DNA from: Allium sativum
Lineage: Eukaryota; Streptophyta; Magnoliopsida; Asparagales; Amaryllidaceae
DNA length: 64,000 bases
Reading direction: 5' to 3'
Assembly: GCA_030737875.1 (NCBI GenBank)
Contig: CM060912.1
Location: 455,704,310 to 455,768,309 of the forward strand
Under the pieces are notes generated by a model. That model was not told the DNA's origin. It did not search any database and worked only from the letters and a program-made list of their open reading frames with translations. The position numbers were made by a program, and so were the translations under genes. Positions 32,376-43,030 of this stretch are shown here, piece after piece (within the stretch, counting starts at the first letter, position 1; each line of letters begins with the position of its first letter).

Positions 32376-33698
32376 ATTATTTTTCGGTTAAATTATAATA
32401 TTATATGAACTCTTCCTATATTAGACTGCACATAAACAAACACTACTCCACCAATATGATAATTTAATACTCCAATATTAAAATGACTACGGTTGGTGGT
32501 GTTAAGATTTGGGTTGCTTATTGTGCTATTATTGTTGCACTAAATAGAGTTTAACTCGAATCGTTGGTTTAGATCTAGAGCCAAACACATATTTTTTGTT
32601 TTACTTTTTAACATCCGACCAACATATTTTCATCTTATACGGTAATAAAACCAGAGAAACATGGTGCCCTTTACAACACTTCGTTCCTTTTGTGTGTATA
32701 GTCGCAAAAGGAATCATTGATTTAGGACTTGAATTGTTGCTTAAGGACTTGAATGGTTCGCAGTGTGGTTGAACTCCGTGTAGGGTTCAGATATTTGTGA
32801 TTGTATTGATTATATGGTGAATTGTCTATATTGAAAAATGGAGTTACGTATTAATAAATAAAGTTTTGAAGGTAGAATAAGTTTCCTTTTTAAATAACAA
32901 ATTTAATTTTCTGCACAACCGTACCCATAACTTTAATTTTAATATAAGCTAAAATATTTAATGCATATTAAACTGAATGCTAATTTGCATCAATTTTTGC
33001 TGCAAAAGACATCTCAGATTCAACTAGGAAAGAAATGGATCGGTGGATGATGCTCTAACAGTCTTAATGTGAGGAAGAACTGAAGAGAAGAAAAGATATT
33101 TTTTATCAACCTGGAAGCTTAATAAAGCAAGGGTTTTGATGACTCTTCCAATTTTATAATTCGAGCGCACAATGCATGCACATACACAGAAACCAAGAAA
33201 TAGAGCACATGGTAGGATTCTTCTGTTCCTGTAAATTCAAATAACATATGCTAACAGTTTATGTTCAAATGCAATTGTACTTTGTTACCACCAAATAAAT
33301 CAAGATTAAAGTTTTTTTTACAATCCAAAATGATGATATTCACCATTGATTAAGAATTCATGTTAATCAACTAGTTTATTTACTAAATAATGTAAGATTC
33401 CATTCAAATGAGAATCTTGAATACTACTGAGTGTTAACCAATGAGTTAATAAGTTTAAATTTATTCAGATTTAAACATAGTAAATTAATGGAACTTTAAA
33501 CTTTGATAGGAAATTTCGATAGACCGTCTCTTAATTTGAAATGGCGAAAAGTGAAGTACAAAAAAGGGTACGTCGGAAGCATAGAAAAATCAGTGTAGAG
33601 TACGTTTTGATTGAGTTGATTGAAAGGGGTCTGGGTAGCAGTTTTGGAGTAGTGGGTGGGTATGTGTAGATGACTGGGTATGTATTTGTGGTTTGTGT
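32376..33698. other. Noncoding sequence, possibly the 3' side of the CACTA element
   Basis: No gene recognised. The right part (33500-33698) is GT-rich and continues, after the copia insertion, at 38932. It ends in gtttgtgt (33691-33698), repeated right after the copia element. Confidence 0.45.
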
Positions 33699-34553
33699 TG
33701 TAACCGTTGTGATTAATCCGATTCAAGACCACTCGAATCTGATATCTAAACCACAATGTGCTAGCTGAAGACTAGATCGTTGTTAGACTTGCAAAAACAA
33801 CCAAAGCAATAACTCTAGCCACGAAAAACGATCAACCAATCACGAACAATCCAAATCTCAATCCCAAGCAAGAAACTAATGACAAAGTAGCAAAAATAAA
33901 TCACACAAGGATTTATAGTGGTTCCACTAACATCTTGTTAGTGTACATCCACTTTGGAGAGAGTATTTTATTACCACGATGAAAGAAATACAAGAGATTG
34001 ATCCAATAATCACTATATTTCAATATAGAAAAGAGTTTGAGGAGAATAGAATTGAAGAATTGGAATTAGGTTATAAACCCTAATTCTCCCTTGAGAATAA
34101 ACCCTTGATCCCAAATCAAGTCTTCAAGCTCTCCTAATTCACTTCAGAAAATAGCTTATATAGAGGTTGGCCAATTACCCAAATTGACCCCGAATTAGTC
34201 ACAAATCTGTCTACTAATCTTCAGGCTGAAAATAGCTCAAAACACAATTAGACGTCTGTCGTACCTCCTGACAGACGTCTATCATCTTCCAGATATCCAT
34301 TGGGAAAATGTACTCAACACAGACGTCTGCCAAGGGTATGACAGACGTCTGTCTGAGCTCTCGGGAAACCAATTCCCTACAGTCAGACGTCTGTCATCCC
34401 CTATGACAGACGTCTGTCGCTCCAGACTACTGAAGATTGCACCTTCCAGCTCATATCTCCTCCATATGACCTCCGATTTGCGAATGGTCACCTCCGACTC
34501 GAAGCTATCTTCGTCCTCTTCAATCAACACATATAGTATTGCATATCACAACA
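33699..34553 (-). repeat. 3' LTR of copia element 2
   Basis: On minus it starts TGTTGTGATATG (34553 downward) and ends GTTACA. A TATA box (CTATATAAGC on minus, 34154-34163) lies about 390 bp in, and a palindrome cluster (34249-34418) lies just upstream of it. Confidence 0.9.
34249..34418 (-). promoter_or_regulatory. Six AGACGTCT palindromes in three hairpin pairs, LTR U3
   Basis: AGACGTCT cores lie at 34250, 34273, 34321, 34343, 34385 and 34408, in three pairs spaced 22-23 bp (about two helical turns). The outer pairs form perfect inverted repeats: TAGACGTCTGTC with a 9-nt loop, and CAGACGTCTGTCAT with a 5-nt loop. The core GACGTC is a C-box-type plant bZIP site. The cluster begins about 85 bp upstream of the TATA box on the coding strand, an enhancer-like position. 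The other LTR carries the same cluster, slightly mutated (38628-38798). Confidence 0.75.
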
Positions 34554-34855
34554 GTCCACCTTGATACTATAACCATCTCAACTCCAAACTTCAATGCACC
34601 ATGCACTTTCTTCTACCTTCGACCAAGCAACTTGAATGTTTCCCCAATGAGCTCCAGCATGGCCACCGCCCATTGCACTACACCAACGAGTTCAGGAAAA
34701 AACCCTACCCGCTAATGTAGTGTTGAAAACATTCAAACCAAAATCCGTCTCACCAAAAGACAATGTACTTGGGAGTATAACAAGTACTTAACATGAAGGT
34801 AGATTTCCAATCTCTCACCGCTATTCCTTTTCCATCAAACACAAAATCACTCTCT

Positions 34856-35200
34856 CTACCTCGTGCCACCCCGTGGCACATAGCAACTCAACAAGCGAAT
34901 TAAGTTCGAGCAATGCTCGAACTTCCCACACGGCAATGCCTTCGTAAACATATCCGTCGCATTATCCTTTGTGTGCACTTTTCGAAGGTATACTAGCTTA
35001 CCCTCATCGATGGCTACAAGAAATGACTCCCTCACCTCAATATACTTGGTCCGTGAGCTAAACGCCAAATTCTCCGCCAAATGGATAGCACTTTGGCTAT
35101 CACATCGAACATCAACACTCTCATGTTCGACACCCAAGTCACACAACAATCGCTTCAAGTAGAGTGCCTCCTTGGCCGCTTCAAGTAGTGGATAAAGCAA
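34856..35200 (-). pseudogene. Copia 2 RNase H, C-terminal part
   Basis: A 114-codon frame reads LLEAAKEALYLKRLLCDLG, VRCDSQSAIHLAENLAFSSR, KYIEVRESFLVAIDEGK and DNATDMFTKALPC, the normal end of copia Pol. A small deletion and frameshift near 35181 removes the block with the conserved Glu after LSTT, so it is disconnected from RT. Confidence 0.9.
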
Positions 35201-35834
35201 CTATGGTTTGCAATCGCGATCTCCAACTAATGGATGTACCGCCAAATGTGAAGACATACCCGGAAGTTGATTTCCTCCGATCCCTATCATCGGCGTAGTC
35301 CGAGTCACAATAACTAACCAACTTGCAACTCCTATCTTCACTACCGCGAAAGACAAGTCCATGAGATGTTGTGCCTTTCAAGTATCTCATAATAGCCTTC
35401 ATGGCTTCCCAATGCGATTTCCCCGGATTAGCCATATACCGACTAACCACCCCGATGACATTTGCAATATCGGGCCTTGTACACACCATTGCGTACATCA
35501 AGCTACCAACCGCACTTGCATATGGCACCTTTGCCATATAAGCCTTGTCTTTATCCCCGATAGGTGATCCCTTATCCGAAAGCTTCATATGCAAAGATAA
35601 AGGTGTATTTAATGCCTTTGCATCCTCCATGCTAAACCGGCAAAGCACTTTCTTAATGTATCCCTTTTGAGTCAATCTTAACTCAAAACGCTTTCGGTCC
35701 CTTTCAATTTTCATGCCCAAGATTTTTCTTGCTTCTCCAAGATCTTTCATTTCGAATTCCGATTTCAAAAGCATCTTCAACTTGTTGATTTCATTTTGAT
35801 CCTTGGAAGCAATGATCATATCATCCACATACAA
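35181..35834 (-). pseudogene. Copia 2 reverse transcriptase C-terminal half and RNase H start
   Basis: Starts at the active site MYVDDMIIASKDQNE (35834 downward) with both Asp residues, then MKDLGEARKILGMKI, RFSMEDAKALNTPL, VPYASAVGSLMYAM, CTRPDIANVIGVVSRYM, IMRYLKGTTSHGLVF and STSGYVFTFGG. The frame is open for 217 codons. A TAG just before the active site, in the WV-LLLYVDD context at about 35840, separates it from the upstream RT half. Confidence 0.92.
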
Positions 35835-35840
35835 GAGTAA

Positions 35841-36107
35841 CTACACCCAACAATCATTTCCCAACCTCTTGAAATATACGCAAGCATCCTTGATGCTTCG
35901 ATAGAAGCCACTTTCAAGCATGAAATGATCAAATCTCTTGTACCATTGTCTAGGTGATTGATTCAACCCATATAGTGATTTCTTCAACTTGCAAACCAAT
36001 TTAGACTTACCATCTACAACAAACCCTTCCGGTTGCTCCATGTAGATGTCTTCATCCAAGTCTCCATGCAAGAAGGCGGTTTTCACATCAAGTTGCTCCA
36101 ACTCCAA
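35841..36107 (-). pseudogene. Copia 2 reverse transcriptase N-terminal half
   Basis: Reads LEQLDVKTAFLHGDLDEDIY, MEQPEGFVVDGKSKLVCKLK and KSLYGLNQSPRQWYKRFD, classic copia RT blocks. It is separated from the upstream frame by a TGA near 36140 where related elements have Arg, a typical CGA-to-TGA decay. Confidence 0.92.
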
Positions 36108-36137
36108 GTTATGGATAGCAACTATGGCTAGTAAAAC

Positions 36138-37760
36138 TCAGATAGATGTATGACGAACCACCGGTGCAAAAATTTCATCATACTCCTTTCCTTTCCTTTG
36201 TGAGAACCCCTTTGCCACTAACCTTGCTTTGTACCTTCCTTCATCCTTCACCTTGTAAATCCATTTGCACCCTATAGCACGGTTTCCTTGAGGAAGTGAA
36301 ACCAACTCCCAAGTCCGGTTCTTCGTAAGCGATTGCATCTCTTCCTCCATGGCACAAATCCACTTTGAGCTCTCTCTCGACTCCATGACGTCATCAAGGT
36401 CCATCGTCTCATCTTGGACTACATTGAGAGCAAATTCCAAATGATCACAAAAGCTAAGGTAGTTCCAATCACCATATCTTTCAGAAGGCCTTATTGCACG
36501 TCGACCAACCCGAGTGGCAATACTATCACCCAAACCCCTTTCGGCTCCACCTTGAGTCGAAACTTCTCTAGTATCATGTACATCACCAACATCACTAGAG
36601 GAACCATGTGGACTATGTGATGTTTCATCAACCGCTTGAACCCCACGAGCTTCTTCAACTCTACTACCACTTAGATGGAATGTGGGAATGACTTCCTTCT
36701 CCTTTGATTCACCATGAACCAAATCCGGAACGTCCGATGAGCTCTCATTCACCTTGAATAAAGCTGACTCATCAAAAGTGACATGACGAGAATTAACAAT
36801 CTTCTTCATTTCCGGATTCCAAATCCGATAGCCTTTCACGCCATTCGTGAAACTAAGCAAGACCCCTTTGAATCCTCTAGCTCCAAGCTTATCATTCCCC
36901 GGATCATGCACATAAACCGGACTACCAAACACACGAAGATATCTCAAGTCAACACTCTTTCCTTTCCACACTTCCTCCGGAATTTTGTTAGCAATGGCCG
37001 AGCACAGAATTCGATTTACAATATGCACCACGGTTGACAAAGCTTCGGCCCAAAATCCCTTAGACAAACCCGATGTCAATCTCAAGCATCGAGCTTTCTC
37101 AAGTAGAGTTCGGTTCATTCTCTTCGCTACTCCATTAGATTGCGGATCTCCCGGTGCAGTAAAATGTCTCCGGATTCCGTGATGCTTACAATACTCCAAG
37201 GATTCACGCGAGACATATTCACTGCCATTGTCGGTCCTTAACACCTTCAAAGTCTTACCACTCTCATTCTCAACAAGAGCCTTCCACACTTTGAACTCAG
37301 AACGCCCTCGGTTTCCTTTGTTCACATTCTTTTCTTTCTCCACAAACAACCCGTGACTACTACTAGCTCCACTACTACCCTCACTCATCTCCTTCATTTG
37401 ATCTCTCAACTCCTCACTAAGAAGACCCGTCTTGACATCATCTAGAGTCAAGGTATCCCAGCCATTGATCAAACTATTTGAGAAACCCGTATAACGGTCT
37501 GGCAACAAACATAATAATATCATCGCCTTTTGCTCTTCCTCAATCTTCAAATCAACGGCCTTCATCTTCATGAGCAAGTCATCAAAGGCATTCAAATGTG
37601 CCTTAAGCAAATTACCCTCCACCATCTTGAAGGTGAAAAACGTTCGCAACAAGATCAAACGGTTAGTGAGCGACTTCTTCATATAAAGTTCTTCCAACTT
37701 GTCCCAATTACCTTTAGCGGTAGTCTCACCACTAATTTCAAAGATCACATTCTCCCCCAT
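36138..37760 (-). pseudogene. Copia 2 Gag-integrase-RT fusion frame, 540 codons
   Basis: The frame starts in gag (WDKLEELYMKKSLTNRLILL, LPDRYTGFSNSL, TLDDVKTGLLSEE) and reaches a basic NKGNRGRS stretch. It then jumps directly into the integrase core (EFKVWKALVENESGK, VLRTDNGSEY). The zinc knuckle, protease, HHCC domain and first catalytic Asp are lost in this in-frame deletion. The second Asp is present. The position normally holding the catalytic Glu reads Lys (NGVAKRMNRT). The GKxxxPxxxW-type C-terminal region and the start of RT (WICAMEEEMQSLTKNRTWEL, VAKGFSQRKGKEYDEIFAP) follow. Confidence 0.9.
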
Positions 37761-37784
37761 AGCAAGTTGAAGGGTAGTGTAAGC

Positions 37785-38054
37785 CTATTCCTCCATCTCC
37801 TCTCTCTTAACATCCGAGATATCGCTTGGCAATAAGTGAGTATCAAATACTACCCGGTGCACCCGATTCCGCCTAAGAACCGCTTTCATTTTCCATTTCC
37901 ACTTCTCAAAGTCATTATCACCATTCCACTTGTCAATAACCAATTGAGAACCCGACGCCGCATACGAACCCCGTACATAAGGCGCCACACTATTCGGACT
38001 TCCGGTTGTAGGACTTACCGAGCTACTATCCGCCTCCGGCATTTTCACAAACAC
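37785..38054 (-). pseudogene. Copia 2 gag N-terminus
   Basis: Reads from MPEADSSSV (38043) or an upstream in-frame Met at 38054 to SQLVIDKWNGDNDFEKWKWK and DVKREEMEE, then a TAG near 37785 breaks the join to the downstream gag frame. LDKFDGSNFxxWK-type motifs at the gag start are typical of copia elements. Confidence 0.88.
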
Positions 38055-38075
38055 CTAACAAGTACCAAAACAGCT

Positions 38076-38931
38076 TGTAACTGTTGTGATTAATCTGATT
38101 CAAGACCACTCGAATCCGATATCTAAACCACAATGCGCTAGCGGAAGACTAGATCGTTGTTAGACTTGCAAAATCAACCAAAGCAATAACTCTAGCCACA
38201 AACAAAGATCAACCAATCACGAACAATCCAAATCTCAATCCCAAGCAAGAAACTAATGAAAAAACAGCAAAATTAAATCACACAAGGATTTATAGTGGTT
38301 CCACTAACATCTTGTTAGTGTACATCCACTTTGGAGAGAGTATTTTATTACCACGATGAAAGGAATACAAGAGATTGATCTAATAATCACTATATTTCAA
38401 TATAGAAAAGAGTTTGAGGAGAATAGAATTGAAGAATTTGAATTAGGTTATAAACCCTAATTCTCCCTTGAGAATAAATCCTTGATCCCAAATTAAGTCT
38501 TCAAGCTCTCTTAATTCACTTCACAAAATAGCTTATATAGAGGTTGGACAATTACCCAAATTGCCCCCGAATTAGTCACAAATCTGTCTGCTAATCTTCA
38601 GGCCGAAAATAGCCCAAAACACGATCAAACGTTTGTCGTACCTCCTGACAGACGTCTGTCATCTTCCAGATATCCATTGGGAAAATGTACTCAGCACAGA
38701 CGTCTGCCAAGGGTATGACAGACGTCTGTCTGAGCTCTCGAGAAACCAATTCCCTGCAGTCAGACGTCTGTCATCCCCTATGACAAACGTCTGTCGCTCC
38801 AGACCACTGAAAATTGCACCTTCCAGCTCGTATCTCCTCCATATGAGCTCCGATTTACGAACGGTCACCTCCGACTCGAAGCTATCTTCGTCCTCTTCAA
38901 TCCAACACCTATAGTATCACATATCACAACA
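38076..38931 (-). repeat. 5' LTR of copia element 2
   Basis: Matches 33699-34553 from end to end with about 4% differences, including the palindrome cluster (38628-38798) and the TATA box (38531-38540 on +). The first and last palindromes have decayed here (CAAACGTTTG and GACAAACGTCTG). Confidence 0.92.
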
Positions 38932-41660
38932 GTTTGTGTCGTGGCAGATTGTGCTGCGTCTAGATGGTCATAGAGGGGATGTGGAACTGATGAAGTGCAG
39001 TTGAAAGGAGCTACGGTTTAGTCGGTGGAGGAGCTGTATTTGTGTAGGTGATCAACATATGGTTGTTGTTTCATGAAAGTGGTCTGCAGGTTTGAGTCGA
39101 ACGGTCATGTAGCTATGGTTGATTAATTATAGGCAAAGTGATTGTGGATTTGAGTTGTCGTGAAGTAGGTGAATTATATTGGTTTCAGGTTGGACTTGTA
39201 GGTTGTTTTGTTGATTATCTAGGCTAGAAGGCCGAAATACGAAGGTTGGTTGTAGGTATTTTTGGTGATAATAGTTGCCAGTTGTTGGCGGCAGTGATGG
39301 TCGAGCAAGGAAGCGTTAATGTGTTCCAGATGGGAGGGCGGTGTGGTTGAGAATAATGAAGTGTGTGATGTGGCAGAAGGTTGCAGGAGATTTTTTTGGT
39401 GTTATCAGGACAAAATGTATCAGTTTCAGTTTGAAAATAATTTTGTTATCAGGTCAAAACGTATCAGTTTCAGTTTGGTACTACATTTTAAATATAAGAA
39501 GCTATCAGTTTTAGTTTCAGATGTATTTGCATTGGACTAATCCAGAACATCATTTTTGTTATTCTTGAAATTTTTAAATGAGTAGTTCCCAAGCTCATAG
39601 ACTTTATTTAGCACACACCCAAGAAATTCAGTTATAAAGTTTACTCATTCCAGAATGCAAACATTAAAGATGCAAGTATATATAATCAAATGGTTTCAAA
39701 TAAAAATAAAGAAGAGAATATAAAACCAAGAATATTTATCTGAATATAATTAAAGAAAATAAAAGAAAGAATACAAGAAAACCATGTGATATTATGCAGC
39801 AAATGAACAAGTTGCGTGTATAGAGAAGCCTATGCCATCATAACTTAGTAATACACATCATCCCATTTATGGCCAGTTGCGCATCAGTGGTATGAAACTT
39901 GGTCCTACAACTGCAGATAGAGTGACATCGGTTTATCATCTTCTTGCTAATAGGAGCAAAGCGAACCTTTTCTTGAGTTCATGGATAAGAATTCCAATAA
40001 GAGCCAGGTGAATTTTGTATCAATGTGTAGTCATTCTTCTATACCAATGGGTTTCCACCCAACGGAGGTATTAAACCTTGGAATGTTATGTTCCTACAAT
40101 GGAGCCATGTTAAATTAAATTAATTTGGAATAAAAAAGGCACTCATTGAAGTTGAAAGTATCTAACTGGCATAAGCGTGTGCACCCACATATATCATACA
40201 CAAGATCACGGAAATGACAAGGTGGTGGCTTTACCAAAAAACTAATTGCTCAGACAAGGATTAATCATAGTAAAATGTTCTTTTAATTATAAAATCAAGC
40301 ATTTTTAATAAAGTGGAAAATATTTCATGAAAAAAACATACTGCTATTATAAGAAACGTACCTATATATCTTGTAGTTCAGTAGTTTAAGTTGAAAATAT
40401 TGTCGTATTCATCCAACACTGTGAAACATAATAACTAGGTATTAATGAAGATGGTCACAGATGCTTACCCTTAGGTGAGGTGGTAGTGTGAGAAAATAAT
40501 CAAATCAATGGAATTTCTCATAGCTTTACATTCTGAGACTTCAGATAGTGTCAATGTGTATACTAAACATGAATATATAGGTAGCTTACCTTTTCACGTG
40601 TTATATAATTGATTTAATCCATTTGTCGTGGGCATGAAAAGAAGAAAAATATGACTTGATACAATTTCTGGCCTGCTACTTTTTTATTAGGACATCTCCT
40701 AAAAGGAGAAGAAATTACATAAATAATTAATATTTCTATTATCTTTTGTTGTGTATTAATGAGTGTAGGCAAGAAACTCTATCTATGACACTCCAATCAT
40801 CATGGAGTTGTTATAATTACCATTGACACATGTTATGCGTGTTGTTTAGTAAAATGATTCAATTGTCATATTGTATGCATATCTTCGTTTCTTTACTGTA
40901 ATTGGCACAATATTTATTTGTTAAGCGTCAAACATGTAACCAACCCTTACATGTTATGTGACACAATGCAACATGATACTTGATATCTAACAGGCATTAA
41001 TAACAATTATTAATGCATATAAAATTTATGCTAACTTAATATGATATTGTAAAGTACGTTTAATGTATAAAATTTCAACATTCTCCCCCTATTCGAATTA
41101 TCATTAAAATTTCACAAATTGTACCTTACGGCCAATAAAAACACACATTTTAGTATTGTTTCACAAATTTGCATATATCGATTATTTCATTGATTTAACC
41201 GTGTAGGCTGAGTTTGTATGAAATTAAAAAAGCGCAAAGTTAATATTGTTTATGTGCATATCTTAATTTTGCAATGGAATAGATTATTCATGGTCGAGTT
41301 CTATTAATATTGTTTATGTGTTTATTTTAATAATAACCAATTAATATTGTTTACAGGTAATTAGCTTTTATGAAGTGAAGACCATCGGCATCAATGGACA
41401 CGACTTTAATTTTTGTATGTATTATGGTATTTGTTAGTACTTATTATGTAAACTTGTTTTTGAATGCTTGTGGGATGTGAATTTGTTGATTTTGTCAAAT
41501 AACTATTATCAAAATGGTTATGGAAAACACTTATGTGGTATATTCTGAGTTATTTAAATATGATGGTTATACGATTGATTGATTATTGTTTTAAATTAGA
41601 ATTTTATACGATTGTTGATAATTTCAATATGACTATTATAAAGTAGTTGTTGGAAAAAAT
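38932..41660. other. Noncoding sequence, no gene recognised
   Basis: A 74-codon frame at 39319-39540 covers a short tandem duplication (GTTATCAGG(A/T)CAAAA(T/C)GTAT at 39401 and 39445) and has no known motif. The rest is AT-rich. It may be the inner 3' side of the CACTA element that ends at 42134. Confidence 0.45.
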
Positions 41661-42134
41661 AAAATCCAACAACAGTATATAGTAGCATTTAAAATATGTT
41701 TAAAAACAACCAATGCCTTTTGGTAGCGTTTTAAAAACGCTATAGAAATAAATGTGGCATACCATCTAAATTTTTAGTGGCACAAAACAAACGCTACAGA
41801 AAAGCAAAAAATAACTTACATATAGACCTTCAGTAGCATTTGAAAAACGCAACTATGCGAAGTACATGAATTTTTAGTGGTAGAAAATAAATGTAACGAA
41901 AAGTTTTTAGTCACATAAAATAAACGCTACAGAAAAGCAAAAAATGACCCATGTACAAATCTTTAGTAGCATTTGGGAAATGCCACCACGTATTCAATTG
42001 GTAGCGTTTATGAAAACGCAACTAAAACAATCAGACTTTTGGTTGTGGGACCTGTAGTAGCGTTTAATAAAACGCAATCAAAATGGTTTGGTAGCGTTTT
42101 TCAAACGCTACCAAAGGTGTTTTCTGGTGTAGTG
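41660..42134 (+). mobile_element. CACTA transposon 3' terminus with GTAGCGTTT subterminal repeats
   Basis: The right end reads GGTGTTTTCTGGTGTAGTG (42116-42134), whose complement CACTACACCAGAAAACACC is a textbook CACTA terminal repeat. Immediately inside is a hairpin GGTAGCGTTT...AAACGCTACC (42090-42113). About twelve TAGC(G/A)TTT or AAACGC(T/A)A units follow over the preceding 450 bp, many as inverted pairs. No matching left end starting CACTACACC was found in the window. Its orientation suits being the 3' end of the CACTA genes at 8.8-32.4 kb. Confidence 0.8.
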
Positions 42135-42650
42135 ATATCTGAATTGGATTTGAAATTCGACTGGAAAATATAAATGGTTCAATTTAAAAATAAACGTTAT
42201 TAACATTAAATAAAGTGGGAATTTTATTTGTTTAAATATATGAAAAAATTGGCTTGGATATGGTATATTCGTATATATATAGAGATTGAATTTAACGTTT
42301 CAAATTTGGAATCGAACAGAGTTGTTGGTGAAAAAACAGAAAAAAATCGGTGAACTATTAAATAATTTAAAAATAAAATAACATTATTATGCAAACGAAG
42401 TTGGATTACAACCAAACTAGTTTTATTGCATTCAGAACGCGAAGACGAAGAGGTACGTATAATTTTTGTTGCATTTGGAGATGGTGTTGAAGGTACAAAT
42501 TTAGAGTGTTACGCGGTAATTTGCGGTAGAAATTTATATTAAATTAAACATAAATATAACCTACCCTAAATAACATTCGCGCAGACCTATCTGTTGAGTA
42601 CGCCACTGCCCTAACCCTATGTGATTTTACGTTGTTCTTATCCTCAATAT
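42135..42650. other. Noncoding flank of the CACTA end
   Basis: AT-rich with no gene or repeat recognised. The 3-bp duplication expected next to the CACTA end cannot be confirmed without the left end. Confidence 0.4.
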
Positions 42651-42654
42651 ATTT

Positions 42655-43030
42655 CTTCTATAAAAATTCGCTCCTCATTCATTCCTTAAGCAAAAAGCAA
42701 ATCTTTCCCTTTTGTTTTAATGGCAGTAGAGTAATCCATTTCCTCTTTCATTTTATTTCCTTCAGCAAGATCAATTCTTTTTTTTTCCAAATCGATAAAA
42801 ATGGCCGCCATAAAAAAAATCGGCCACCATCCTCCTCGTCGAGCCCTAGATTCCCACCATCTTTTTTATGCTTGCGCCTTCGAGATCGTCTTCGTCAACC
42901 ACTCCTCTTCTAGCAAAGCTGAATTAAATTGCCACCCTCATCCCTCATTTTAAAGTCACAACCCTAGCCGTCACTGTCGAGGTACGCGCCAAAACTGCTG
43001 CTCCTCCTAAACACGACAATAAAGGTGAGT
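42655..43030 (+). promoter_or_regulatory. Promoter-like and 5' leader-like segment with short ORF
   Basis: A TATA-type ctataaaaatt (42658-42668) is followed by a pyrimidine-rich leader. An ATG in good context (aaaATGGCC, 42801) opens a 50-codon frame (42801-42953). A donor-like AAAG|GTGAGTT lies at 43021-43028. The base composition shifts to C-rich (TCCTCCTCGTCGAGCCC). This looks like a gene's first exon and start of a leader intron, or the promoter of a transposon. No downstream coding exon was found, and the gypsy insertion at 44251 lies 1.2 kb on. Confidence 0.35.

Larger units (their letters stand above)
8842..32400 (+). mobile_element. CACTA (En/Spm) DNA transposon, coding core, interrupted by nested retroelements
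   Basis: Gene 1 (TPase) runs from 8842 to about 19510 and gene 2 (TnpA-like) from about 21650 to 32380, both on +, in the usual CACTA order. Domains recognised are Transpos_assoc, a Transposase_21 fragment, DUF4218, DUF4216, Transposase_24 and three Transposase_23 copies. Two nested insertions have clean TSDs inside CACTA exons (actgg, cctgc). The outer ends are not settled: a CACTA 3' terminus lies at 42134, and a subterminal-like region lies upstream at 8150-8520, but their motifs differ. All the coding parts carry stops or frameshifts, so the element is dead. Confidence 0.85.
33699..38931 (-). mobile_element. Ty1/copia retrotransposon with Gag-integrase deletion fusion
   Basis: Direct LTRs at 33699-34553 and 38076-38931 (about 96% alike) flank a minus-strand gag-integrase-RT-RNase H region. 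An 8-bp repeat gtttgtgt lies directly outside both LTRs (33691-33698, 38932-38939), longer than the usual 5 bp for copia. The interior (34554-38075, 3.5 kb) is short for the family because the zinc knuckle, protease and first half of integrase are deleted. A polypurine stretch (AAGGTGGAC on minus, about 34554-34562) abuts the 3' LTR. The primer site is not obvious. Confidence 0.92.

Noticed and set aside
33496..33756. 86-codon minus-strand frame spanning the copia 2 left boundary
   Set aside because: It crosses an LTR junction and has no motif.
39319..39540. 74-codon plus-strand frame
   Set aside because: It covers a short tandem duplication and shows no motif.
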